Positions 1-8,700 of a DNA stretch of 18,667 nt are shown here, one piece after another (positions within the stretch are counted from its first letter, which is position 1; the number at the start of each line of letters is the position of its first letter). The translations under genes and the position numbers were made by a program. The DNA is from Bacteriovorax stolpii (GTDB lineage: Bacteria > Bdellovibrionota > Bacteriovoracia > Bacteriovoracales > Bacteriovoracaceae): positions 1-18,667 of the forward strand of contig CAMDDI010000031.1 in the NCBI GenBank assembly GCA_945890905.1, read 5' to 3'. The notes under the pieces were generated by a model. The model was not told the DNA's origin and searched no databases. It was given only the letters and a program-made list of their open reading frames with translations.

Positions 1-264
1 ATTCATTTCAGTATGGGCCAGAAGCTGATTGATGTTATTTAAAGTACTGAGATAGAAATTGAATTTTGTATAGATGGCGTTTTGATAGTAAAAGCCTTCC
101 ACATAGTTTAAGTAATCTCGGTAAGCTGCTACGTAAGCTTTGTTTTCGGGTTCATAATCGGTAACCCAAGCGTCCACATAAGTTTTTACAGCGGTTGATT
201 TCTTCTGGGGAGTTGAGCAACTGGCAGAAATAACCAAAATGAAGATGAGAATTAGTATTTTCAT
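1..264 (-). CDS. Small predicted lipoprotein, 3' end outside window
   Basis: The first 88 codons of a gene that leaves the window at position 1 are open on the minus strand. The protein starts MKILILIFILVISASC, a short basic-hydrophobic signal ending in an acceptable lipobox, with Ser-Ala-Ser before Cys16. It is therefore probably cut by signal peptidase II and lipidated at Cys16. Residue +2 is Ser, which by the enterobacterial rule would favour the outer membrane. The mature part seen so far is rich in Tyr, Asn and Ala (for example TDYEPENKAYVAAYRDYLNY) and looks helical; I do not recognise a family. Its ATG shares four bases (ATGA) with the uvrA stop and has no obvious Shine-Dalgarno of its own, so translation is probably coupled to uvrA. 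Function is unknown. Confidence 0.75.
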   Translation of the reverse strand, partial: MKILILIFILVISASCSTPQKKSTAVKTYVDAWVTDYEPENKAYVAAYRDYLNYVEGFYYQNAIYTKFNFYLSTLNNINQLLAHTEMN

Positions 265-3062
265 TTCAAAATCTTAGCAAGATATTTACCAGTATACGAG
301 CCACGAACTTTTGCTACTTGCTCAGGAGTTCCTTCGGCAACGATCAGTCCGCCACCCTTCCCACCTTCTGGTCCAAGATCAATAACCCAATCAGCAGTCT
401 TTATCACGTCTAGGTTGTGTTCAATCACTAGCAGTGAGTGTCCAAGTTCCACTAACTTATTTAGCGCTTTTAGAAGGATATTGATGTCTTCAAAATGAAG
501 GCCCGTCGTTGGTTCATCCAGTACATACAGGGTAGACCCCTTGGTAGATTTTGAAAGCTCGCGGGATAATTTCATACGCTGAGCTTCACCACCTGAGAGA
601 GTGGTGGCCGGTTGACCAAGTTTTATATAACCCAATCCAACAGCATTCATCACTTTAAGTGCGCGGTTAATTTTGGGATGATTTTCAAAGAATGGTTCAG
701 CTTCCTCAATACTCATGGCGAGAACATCAGCAATGTTTTTCCCACGATATAAAATAGTTAAAGTCTCATTGTTGTAACGAGAGCCTCGGCACTGACTGCA
801 GGTGATATAAACATCTGGAAGAAAGTGCATTTCAATTTTGAGCACCCCATTTCCTTCGCAAGTTTCACAACGTCCACCTTTGACGTTGAAAGAAAACCGT
901 CCAGGTTTGTAGCCCCGGACCTTTGATTCATTGGTGAGTGAATAAATATTTCGGATATCGTCAAAAAGCCCAGTGTAAGTAGCAGGGTTTGAATGAGGTG
1001 TTCTGCCAATGGGAGATTGATCAAGCTCAATGAGAGATTGAATTTTATCAACACCAGTTATGGATTGAAATTTTGCAGAAGCACCACCGCGACGGCCGCG
1101 GGAAATATGGTTTTTGATCGCAGGAACAAGAATTCCGTGAATCAGGGTTGATTTTCCGGAGCCCGAAACACCAGTTACACATGTGAAGCCTCCAAGAGGA
1201 AGATTCAGTGTGACGTCTTTAAGGTTGTGCTCACGAGCCTTACTGAGAACTATTTTCTCTGTGAGTTTACGTCGAACTTTGGGAACTTCAATTTTAAGTT
1301 CACCAGAAAGATACTTCCCAGTTATTGAATTCTTATTTTTTTTAATTTCTTCTGGAGTACCCACCGCCACAATTTCGCCACCGTGAATCCCGGCCTTAGG
1401 ACCCATGTCCACAATGTAATCAGAAGCCATCATGGTATCTTCATCGTGCTCTACGACTAAAACGGTGTTTCCAATATCTCGCAGATTAATAAGTGTTTGA
1501 ATGAGTTTCTCATTATCTCTCTGGTGCAAGCCAATGCTTGGCTCATCTAAAACGTAGAGCACACCTGAGAGGGCGGATCCGATTTGAGTGGCCAGCCGAA
1601 TGCGCTGAGATTCTCCCCCAGAAAGTGTCATGGCATCACGATTGAGGGTCAAATAATCAAGTCCTACGTTAAGAAGAAACTTGATTCGGTCTTTTACTTC
1701 TTTGAGAACTTTGTGAGCAATGATAGCCTGATTCCCTGTGAACTTGAGTGATTCAAAGAAGTCAGCTGCTTCATTGATAGAGAGATCACACACATCCATG
1801 ATGGACATGTTTTGTATTGTCGCTGCGAGTGCGAAAGGGTTGAGTTTTTTACCTTTGCAAGAAGGGCAACGTTTGATGATCATGTATTCTTCAAGGTCAG
1901 CGCGAGTTTTTTCTGATTCAGATTCTGCGTATTTTTTTTCAAGCCAGGCGACTATCCCAGGAAACTCTTTTTTAAAGTTCCACGAAGAGTTTTCAGATTC
2001 AAACTTGTAAGTATAAATTTTGTCATTACCGTCATAGAGAATGGTGCGAAATTTTTCTGAGAGCTTACTAAAAGGTTTATCCAGATCAGTTTTTTCGGCC
2101 ACAGCTACAGATCTCACCATTTGCATCAGGAAAGTATTTTTCTTTATGATGGGCATCGCCCCGTCTTCCATGGAAATAGTATCGTCCACCAGTAAACTTT
2201 CTATATCAAAAGTTTTAGAAATCCCCAGTCCGTTACAAGTGGGACAGGCACCCATGGGTGAATTAAATGAGAATAAACGTGGTTCTAAATCGGGATAACT
2301 TTTACCTGATTTAAATGAATAATTTTTTTCAGAGTAAAAATTCTCTTTATCGTCGGCTATAACTATCAAATAGCCGTCAGAGAGCTTTAGAGCATGTTCT
2401 ACAGATTCTGTGAGACGACTTTTTACACCCTCTTTCATCACCAGACGATCAATGACGATATCGATATTATTGAATTTTCCCTTATGGACTGAAACCTTAT
2501 CATCCAAATTAATGATGTCATTATTAAGACGAATGCGAGAGAAGCCCATGCTCGCAAACTTAGCGAGCTCTACTTTATGTTCGCCTTTTTTATTTCTTAT
2601 TACCGGTGAAAGGATCTGCAACTTAGAGCTATCTTTGAATTTAAGAATTTGATCTACAATTTGTTGTGGAGATTGTTTGGCCACTCTCTCTCCCGTCTCA
2701 GGACAGTGAGCATCGCCGAGGCGGGCATATAAGAGTCTTAGGTAGTCATAAATTTCAGTGATGGTGCCAACTGTTGATCGTGGGTTTTTTGTGGTGGATT
2801 TCTGGTCAATAGCAATTGCAGGAGAGAGTCCAGTGATGCTCTCTACCTCTGGAGCTTCAGCTTGACCGATAAACTGCCTAGCATAACTGGAGAGAGATTC
2901 AATGTAGCGGCGCTGTCCTTCAGCATAAATAGTATCAAAAGCTAATGAAGATTTTCCAGAACCCGAAGGGCCAGTAATAACAGTAAGTGAATTTCTGGGA
3001 AGAGAGACATCAATATCTTTTAAATTATGAACGCGTGCTTTGGTGACTTGAATTTTTTCCAT
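261..3062 (-). CDS. uvrA: UvrABC excinuclease subunit A (UvrA)
   Basis: This is the 933-residue damage-sensing ATPase of nucleotide excision repair, close to the family length of about 940. It acts in the cytoplasm as a dimer that finds lesions and loads UvrB. Two ABC ATPase halves are visible: Walker A GPSGSGKS at 31-38, signature LSGGESQR near 480 and DEPSIGLH; then Walker A GVSGSGKS from 631, signature LSGGEAQR near 820 and DEPTTGLH. The CPSC pair in the first half and the C-terminal zinc module (CETC...CSQC) are intact. The N-terminal zinc module is not: the usual CPxC before the LEPRLFSFN motif reads SFKS (Ser249, Ser252), although Cys273 and Cys276 remain. The ATG is preceded by GAGGA at good spacing. 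The gene overlaps pdxA by 38 bp and the lipoprotein gene by 4 bp. Confidence 0.97.
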   Translation of the reverse strand: MEKIQVTKARVHNLKDIDVSLPRNSLTVITGPSGSGKSSLAFDTIYAEGQRRYIESLSSYARQFIGQAEAPEVESITGLSPAIAIDQKSTTKNPRSTVGTITEIYDYLRLLYARLGDAHCPETGERVAKQSPQQIVDQILKFKDSSKLQILSPVIRNKKGEHKVELAKFASMGFSRIRLNNDIINLDDKVSVHKGKFNNIDIVIDRLVMKEGVKSRLTESVEHALKLSDGYLIVIADDKENFYSEKNYSFKSGKSYPDLEPRLFSFNSPMGACPTCNGLGISKTFDIESLLVDDTISMEDGAMPIIKKNTFLMQMVRSVAVAEKTDLDKPFSKLSEKFRTILYDGNDKIYTYKFESENSSWNFKKEFPGIVAWLEKKYAESESEKTRADLEEYMIIKRCPSCKGKKLNPFALAATIQNMSIMDVCDLSINEAADFFESLKFTGNQAIIAHKVLKEVKDRIKFLLNVGLDYLTLNRDAMTLSGGESQRIRLATQIGSALSGVLYVLDEPSIGLHQRDNEKLIQTLINLRDIGNTVLVVEHDEDTMMASDYIVDMGPKAGIHGGEIVAVGTPEEIKKNKNSITGKYLSGELKIEVPKVRRKLTEKIVLSKAREHNLKDVTLNLPLGGFTCVTGVSGSGKSTLIHGILVPAIKNHISRGRRGGASAKFQSITGVDKIQSLIELDQSPIGRTPHSNPATYTGLFDDIRNIYSLTNESKVRGYKPGRFSFNVKGGRCETCEGNGVLKIEMHFLPDVYITCSQCRGSRYNNETLTILYRGKNIADVLAMSIEEAEPFFENHPKINRALKVMNAVGLGYIKLGQPATTLSGGEAQRMKLSRELSKSTKGSTLYVLDEPTTGLHFEDINILLKALNKLVELGHSLLVIEHNLDVIKTADWVIDLGPEGGKGGGLIVAEGTPEQVAKVRGSYTGKYLAKILK

Positions 3063-3975
3063 GAGAGATCCTCTTCAAAAGCATAATGGCCTCCCTTAAC
3101 GAAAAGGCGCAGCCGCGATAATCGGCCAGGTTTTTACCAAAAAGTGAAAAGGAAGTTCCATGATCTGGACTCACTCGAGGATAAGGTAATCCAAGTGTGA
3201 TGTTTGAACCGATGAAGCCTTGTAACCCTTTGAAGACACCTAAGCCTTGATCGTGGAACAAATAAATGAGTAGGTCGTTAGGGGACTTTTGTTCCAGCAG
3301 CATTGTATCACCGGGATAAGGCCCCGACACATCAAATTTAAGTTTTGCAGTTAGACGTTTGATTGCATCAGTCACTCTTTGGTCCTCATTTCCTATCATG
3401 CCTTTCTCACCTGCATGAGGATTTAGGCCAGACACGAGAATTTTTTTGGTCGGCCAATTCCACGAGTCTAATGCAGCAAGATTGTGCGAAAGCTTTTTAA
3501 AAATCATCTCTTCAGTAATGACGCCAGAGAGACTATGAATGGGGAGATGATCTGTGAGAAGCAGCACTTGCAACTTAGGGGAAGAAAAAAACATTCCTAA
3601 CTCTTCACGGTGATAAAACTGACGAAAGTATTCTGTATGCCCTGGGGAGTTTTTAAATTGGTCTTTGGAAGTAGGCAGTGTGAAAAGAACTCCACCACTT
3701 TCGGCCAGTTTCATTCCTAGGTCCAGTGCCGTAAGTGATTCAGAAAAATCTACGCGACTTAGCCATTCAGTTTTTATTTCGATTCCTGCCAGATAAAGAG
3801 CGGAGTCGGTGATTGAAAAAGGAAGGTTTAGAGCTTGGAGTGTTTTCTTAACCGACGCAGGAAAGGCCAGAAGAACAATATTTTGTATCTCAGAAGCCGA
3901 CATCATGAGTATTGTTTTAAAGAATACTTCGAGTCCTATCCCCTCTTGATGACCTTGGGTGACATAGACTTTCAT
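3025..3975 (-). CDS. pdxA: 4-hydroxythreonine-4-phosphate dehydrogenase (PdxA)
   Basis: PdxA oxidises 4-phosphohydroxy-L-threonine with NAD(P) in the DXP-dependent pathway to pyridoxal phosphate, in the cytoplasm. The 316 residues compare with about 329 in E. coli. The three metal-binding histidines of the family are in place: His143 (TDHLP), His187 (LNPHAGE) and His241 (FHDQG). Their spacing almost equals that of E. coli His166, His211 and His266. The substrate motif GHTE (112-115), the preceding PTSK and the DHGTSF segment near the C-terminus are also recognisable. The usual N-terminal GDPAGIGPE motif is altered to GHQEGIGLE (8-16). The gene starts 3 bp after the surA-like stop, with no clear Shine-Dalgarno, suggesting coupled translation, and its end overlaps the uvrA start. 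The surA-pdxA order is also found in E. coli. A PdxA-like enzyme with another substrate is possible but less likely. Confidence 0.88.
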   Translation of the reverse strand: MKVYVTQGHQEGIGLEVFFKTILMMSASEIQNIVLLAFPASVKKTLQALNLPFSITDSALYLAGIEIKTEWLSRVDFSESLTALDLGMKLAESGGVLFTLPTSKDQFKNSPGHTEYFRQFYHREELGMFFSSPKLQVLLLTDHLPIHSLSGVITEEMIFKKLSHNLAALDSWNWPTKKILVSGLNPHAGEKGMIGNEDQRVTDAIKRLTAKLKFDVSGPYPGDTMLLEQKSPNDLLIYLFHDQGLGVFKGLQGFIGSNITLGLPYPRVSPDHGTSFSLFGKNLADYRGCAFSLREAIMLLKRISHGKNSSHQSTRS

Positions 3976-3978
3976 GAC

Positions 3979-4923
3979 TTAAAGGAGATTTTTAATGTAG
4001 TAATTTGAAAATTCACGGTCAAACCAGTGGGCACTTACAGTCTTGCCCTTGACCATGAAGATTTCATTCTGGATTTGTTCTTTCATGCGTAAAAAATCCT
4101 GGGATTCAACGAGATCTTTTTTCTGAACATAGAAAACATGAAGAAAGCCGTTTAGCGAAATTGCTTTTGAGAAAGACCCCTCTGAGGCATCTTTTAGAAC
4201 TTTTCCTAAATCTTTTGTAAGACCATCTTCATTGAGCCCATCAAGGTTATTTGATTCTAAACCTTTATACTCTTCAGGGAGTTTTCCAGTGAGTTGATAA
4301 TCTTTTAATACGGCCAAGAAGCGGTCTTCTTTTTTATCAATGAGGCTAGATTCTGAGATATAGAAATCCACCAAGTTGTATTTAAAAGAGAGAGCATTGT
4401 TTGAACTGTTGCGACGATAGTATTCGTTTTTAATTTCTTGATCGGTTACTGAAACAAGAGGAGCAATAATTTTAGAAGCAAAGAGATTGAACTCCATGGT
4501 CTCACGGATGATTTCAAAATATTCTTCGTAAGTTAAACCCTTGCCTTTTAAGAAGGTTAAAAGATCGGCTCGCTTAATTCCCAAACGCTCTTCGGTGGAT
4601 TTGATACGTGATTCAACGGCATCATCATTAATCACATAGCCTTGAGCATTGATTTTATCGCGGATGATAAATGACTTGATCACAATTTCAAGCAAGCCCT
4701 TATCTGTATACTTAGGCTCTGTAAAAATCATCGGCGAAACTTCACGACGAGCTTCTAGAGTTTCTTCTAGGCGCTTTATTTCAGAGAGAGAAATAACTTT
4801 GGTGTTTACCACTGCTACAATCTTATCGAGAAGTTTTTCAAAAGGTGCAGTTTCAGATTTTGGTTTTTCCTGTGCCCAAACTAAGTTTGGGCACAGAAAA
4901 AGAATGGTAATTAAATATTTCAC
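3979..4923 (-). CDS. SurA-like periplasmic chaperone with degenerate parvulin domain
   Basis: This 314-residue protein has a Sec signal peptide (MKYLITILFLCPNLVWA, cut before Gln18). Residues about 30-165 have the SurA N-terminal pattern: DKIVAVVNTKVISLSEI, then helices ending in TYEEYFEIIRETMEFNLFASKII. The part after about 175 has the length and end of a parvulin domain (DASEGSFSKAISLNGFLHVFYVQKK), but the first catalytic histidine motif (AHIL in its neighbour) reads YNLVDFYI. Isomerase activity is therefore doubtful, as in one of the two E. coli SurA parvulin domains. Likely role: binding unfolded outer-membrane proteins in the periplasm. The start codon is GTG at 4921-4923: an in-frame TAA directly precedes it, and the signal peptide begins here. 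It lies 12 bp after the isomerase gene and 3 bp before pdxA. A perfect palindrome covers codons 10-18. Confidence 0.8.
   Translation of the reverse strand: MKYLITILFLCPNLVWAQEKPKSETAPFEKLLDKIVAVVNTKVISLSEIKRLEETLEARREVSPMIFTEPKYTDKGLLEIVIKSFIIRDKINAQGYVINDDAVESRIKSTEERLGIKRADLLTFLKGKGLTYEEYFEIIRETMEFNLFASKIIAPLVSVTDQEIKNEYYRRNSSNNALSFKYNLVDFYISESSLIDKKEDRFLAVLKDYQLTGKLPEEYKGLESNNLDGLNEDGLTKDLGKVLKDASEGSFSKAISLNGFLHVFYVQKKDLVESQDFLRMKEQIQNEIFMVKGKTVSAHWFDREFSNYYIKNLL
4870..4896 (-). repeat. Perfect 27-nt palindrome in signal-peptide codons
   Basis: Arms 4870-4882 and 4884-4896 are exact reverse complements, 13 bp each, around a single central base (4883). As RNA this would give an 11-bp stem, six of the pairs G-C, closed by a 5-nt loop, about 27 nt after the surA-like start codon. 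Neither strand has a following T run: the minus strand continues GAAAAACC and the plus strand AAAAAG. It is therefore not a typical intrinsic terminator. It encodes LCPNLVWAQ of the signal peptide. It may be an mRNA structure affecting translation or decay, or a protein-binding site; function is not shown. Confidence 0.7.
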
Positions 4924-4935
4924 TTATCCACAATG

Positions 4936-5736
4936 TTATAGAGGGCTCGGACCCATTTTAATATCTACGCCCTTGGCCAAACCTTTAAAGTAAGACTCAA
5001 GAAGTGCGCTAGTTTTTGTATCGTAAATGATTTTCTTGTACAAGTTTTTGTCAATCTGATCAAACGACTTAACGCCCAAGATTTTAATTACGTGGTATCC
5101 CATTTGCGTTCTTACAGGCTTAGAGATGAACCCAACTTTTTGACCCTTAATTGCTTCGAAGTATTCAGGAGCTAAACGAGTTGGAGGTTGAAAACCAAGA
5201 TCTCCTCCCACCGGTGCGGCAGAAGTTTGTGAGAATTTGTTAGCAAGCTTAGCGAAATCTTCAGGCTGAGCTTGAAGCTGAGTATAGATCTCTAGGCTTT
5301 GCGTAAGAGCTGCTTTCACTTCATCAGCTGTTGGTTCCGCTCGTAAACGGTAGAGAATGTGTGCAGTACGGTATTCTTTATTATTCTCGTAGTATTTTTT
5401 AAGTTCATCATCAGAAACAGCAATTTTTTTAAGGTCACCTTCAGTATCTTTTGAAGTCTGAGCATGGAAGAGGATATCTTCCTGGAGATAAATCACATTT
5501 GAATCTTTATCTGTGCCAACTTTTTTAGCTTTTTGAATTCCCAATTCGCGATTGATTAAATCTTGTAGAGAAACCTCTTTGGTAATTTTTCTCTGACCAA
5601 CAAATTTTAAATTTTGTAAGTGATAGTCATCAAATTGCTTTTTAGTAATTTGTTTTCCGTTAACTGTTGCAACAACTTGGGCAAACGCTGGTGTGGCCAT
5701 CATGGCCATCAAGAGAACTATCAGAAGTTTTTTCAT
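4936..5736 (-). CDS. Periplasmic parvulin-type peptidyl-prolyl isomerase
   Basis: This 266-residue PpiC/PrsA-like folding factor begins with a clear Sec signal peptide (MKKLLIVLLMAMMATPAFA, cut before Gln20). A SurA-like N-terminal helical region follows (20-115), then one parvulin domain at about 121-221. The domain's landmarks are TAHILYRL with His126, FAKLANKFSQTSAAPVGGDLGF at 161-182, and MGYHVIKIL with His215. These catalytic-site motifs look intact, unlike in the next gene. The ATG at 5734-5736 is chosen because AGGGA lies 7 nt upstream and the signal peptide starts there. Reading on upstream to 5856 would add 40 residues that overlap the mfd coding sequence and hide the signal. It lies 38 bp after mfd and 12 bp before the surA-like gene. 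Probable role: proline isomerisation and chaperoning of exported proteins. Confidence 0.9.
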   Translation of the reverse strand: MKKLLIVLLMAMMATPAFAQVVATVNGKQITKKQFDDYHLQNLKFVGQRKITKEVSLQDLINRELGIQKAKKVGTDKDSNVIYLQEDILFHAQTSKDTEGDLKKIAVSDDELKKYYENNKEYRTAHILYRLRAEPTADEVKAALTQSLEIYTQLQAQPEDFAKLANKFSQTSAAPVGGDLGFQPPTRLAPEYFEAIKGQKVGFISKPVRTQMGYHVIKILGVKSFDQIDKNLYKKIIYDTKTSALLESYFKGLAKGVDIKMGPSPL

Positions 5737-5774
5737 TACACATCCCTGGTTTTTAAATGAATCTAATAAAAACG

Positions 5775-8700
5775 CTAACATACTCCCATTTGCCCTGCAA
5801 TATGTTTCGCAAAATCTAGCAGTGTATGGTGAGTGACGGGATCTTTGAAAAAGCAACTTACCGAAGCATCGGGGTTGAGCTTGTAGAGTTTGGGTTTATT
5901 CATGAAGAAGTTCAACATCTTATCCCGTAGTTGATGATTATGGTTGAGTATTTCTTGATCATAGAAAAGTGATATTTGGGTTCCACCGACTTTCACTAAT
6001 CTCAGACCCAATGGTTGGAAGAAAATGCGCGAACGCAGAATGGAAAAGAGAGCTTCTAGTTCACGAGGTGTTAAACCAAAAGCGTCAGTCAACTCCCCAA
6101 TGATATCTTCAAGGCGCTTCATTTCATTACAATTTGAAAGTCGTTTGTAATATTTAAGCCTGAGTGCATGATCAGGAATATATGAGTTAGGTATGTAGGC
6201 AGAAAACGGTGCCTGTATTTCAATATTTTTTGCCGCAACTTTTTGCTCACCACGGATTTCTTGAATCGCTTCTTGCAGAAGATCCATATAGAATTCAAGG
6301 CCAATGGCCTCAATATGACCTGATTGTTCTCCCCCTAAAATATCCCCCGCTCCTCTAATTTCCATATCTGAAGAGGCCAGAGCAAACCCTGCACCAATTT
6401 CTGCGTAAGTTTGAAGGGCCTGAAGTCGGCGCTGAGAATTCTCACTTAAGATTCGGTTCTCGGGAACCATAAAATAAGCATAGGCCTTGCGGTCAGATCT
6501 TCCAATTCTTCCTCGAAGCTGATGAAGTTGGGCCAATCCATAGGTATCAGCGCGATCAATGATCATAGTATTGGCATTAGGAATATCTATTCCTGATTCA
6601 ATTATGGTGGTGGCCAGCAAGATGTCTGCTTTATGAGCGTAAAAATCGTTGAGTCTTTTTTCTAATTCCCGCTCATTCATCTGACCATGAGTGACTAGCA
6701 CCCGGGCATTGGGAACAAGTTTCTTGAGATATAGTTCATGCTCTTCAATATCGTGAACTCGGTTATGAACGTAGTAAATTTGTCCGCCTCGGGAGAGCTC
6801 TTTTTCAATGGCGGATTTAAGTGTCAGATCATCTTCTTTAATAATGTAGGTCTTAATGGACTGCCGGCGAGGAGGAGCAGTTTGAATCAGCGACAGATCG
6901 CGAATACCCAAGAAAGATAACTGTAGAGTCCGCGGAATTGGAGTCGCTGTCATGGTGAGGACGTCGACCCCAGATTTAATAACTTTAAGTTTCTCTTTGT
7001 GGGCCACCCCGAAGCGGTGCTCTTCATCGATAACAAGAAGACCCAGATCATGAAATTCTAATTTATCTGAAAGGACTGCGTGAGTGCCAATGAGAATATC
7101 AACTTTCCCTTCTGCAACTTTTTGCATTACTTCGACTTTTTCCTTAGGGGTTTTAAACCGGGAAATAAAATCGACATTTACGGGAAAATTTTCAAATCGC
7201 TTTTTAAAAGAGTGATAATGCTGAAGGGCAAGTACAGTTGTAGGGACTAGAATCACGACCTGCTTTTTATCTAAAACTGCTTTCATGGCTGCCCGCATGG
7301 CCACTTCTGTTTTACCAAAGCCCACGTCTCCACATACTAGTCGGTCCATGGGGAATTGCTCTTGCATGTCACTTAAAACGTCTTGAATGGCCTTCTCTTG
7401 GTCAGGCGTCTCCTCAAAAGCAAAAGAGAGTTCAAACTCTTTATACATATGATCTGGTTCAGAGAACGAAAAACCTCCACGTAGTTTTCTCTCTGCTTGC
7501 AGCTTCAATAAATCGAAAGCAAGTTTTTTAACAGAACTGCGTGCCTTGGTCTTAAGCTCACTGAATTTTTTGGATTTAAGGGAGGCGACCTTGATTCCCG
7601 ATGAAGCATCAGCATGCTTTTGAACAAGATTTAATTTATAAACAGGAACGTAAACTTTGTCGTTATCCTCATACATGATTACGAGGTAATCACTCTGTTG
7701 ATCGCCTGCCATAATTGGCTCAAGGCCCTTGTAAACACCGATCCCGAAGTCTCTGTGGACAACGTAATCATTAATTTTAAGAGTAGCGAGTTGCTCAGCG
7801 AAGAGATCTTTATCTGTAGCTTTAACTTGTTTAGTTTTCTTCTTTTTTACAGCAAAGAAATCACTTTCAGACAAAACGAAAATATTTTCATTCTTATAGT
7901 AAAAACCCTCGTCTAATTTTCCGAAGACAAAATGCAGGCGAGTACCGATTGCGTTGAGTCCGTTTTCATCCAAAAGATATTGAAGCTCTTGGCGAGCATT
8001 TTCAGTTTTATAAGTCACAATTAAATGACCATGAACACTTAGTTCTTTCTTAAGCGTTTTTAAACTCGCCTTTATATATTCAAATTTATTGTCAGCGACA
8101 GTTTCCCCTGCAGATTGAGTCTTGATTTGCAAGTAAGTGCGCAACTTTTCCAAATTAAGATGGAGCTCTCCAGTGAAGGGGGATGCCAGATCAACTGTAA
8201 TATCGAGTTGGTCAATCCGCAAAATTTTGAAGTTTAATTTGGGAAATTCAGAAAGGTAGAAGTTATCTAAAGATGGGATGATTGAGGAAGTCTCAACGTC
8301 TTTAGAAATTTCTGCGAAGTCTTCTTTTTGCTGGGTTGTGAATTGTTCAAAATTATTCTGTCCATTATCAGAATTGATGAAGGTAATTTTTGCATCACCT
8401 GGTAAAAAGTCTAAAAGTGTTTTGGGCTTTTCAAAAAAGAGAGGGATAAACAGCGGATAATTATCAAAAAGCTGTCCTTCTCCCATTTTTTGGAAAAGTG
8501 ATTTACGGGCTTCATATCTATTTTTAAAAGATGGTTGGGCCTGGGGAACCTTAGAGCGCAGATTCGTGGCGTAAGGATCCTTGGTTAAATAACCCGCACC
8601 CGGAGTGAGACAAACTTCATTAAATGTGACTTCGCGATTCGTTTTCTGAGTTTCAACATCAACTCCAAAAATTTCTTCAATCAAGTCATCAAAGTAATGA

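Noticed and set aside
4870..4896. The palindrome as an intrinsic terminator
   Set aside because: No T run follows on either strand and it lies inside a coding sequence.
5737..5856. A longer isomerase start that would add 40 residues
   Set aside because: It overlaps the mfd coding sequence, buries a clear signal peptide, and has no better binding site than the ATG at 5734-5736, which has AGGGA upstream.
7698..7916. Open frame on the plus strand inside mfd, and similar antisense frames in uvrA, nuoL, nuoM, nuoN and the last gene
   Set aside because: They lie opposite or in another frame of well-supported genes, have no binding sites or recognisable domains, and read as low-quality protein.
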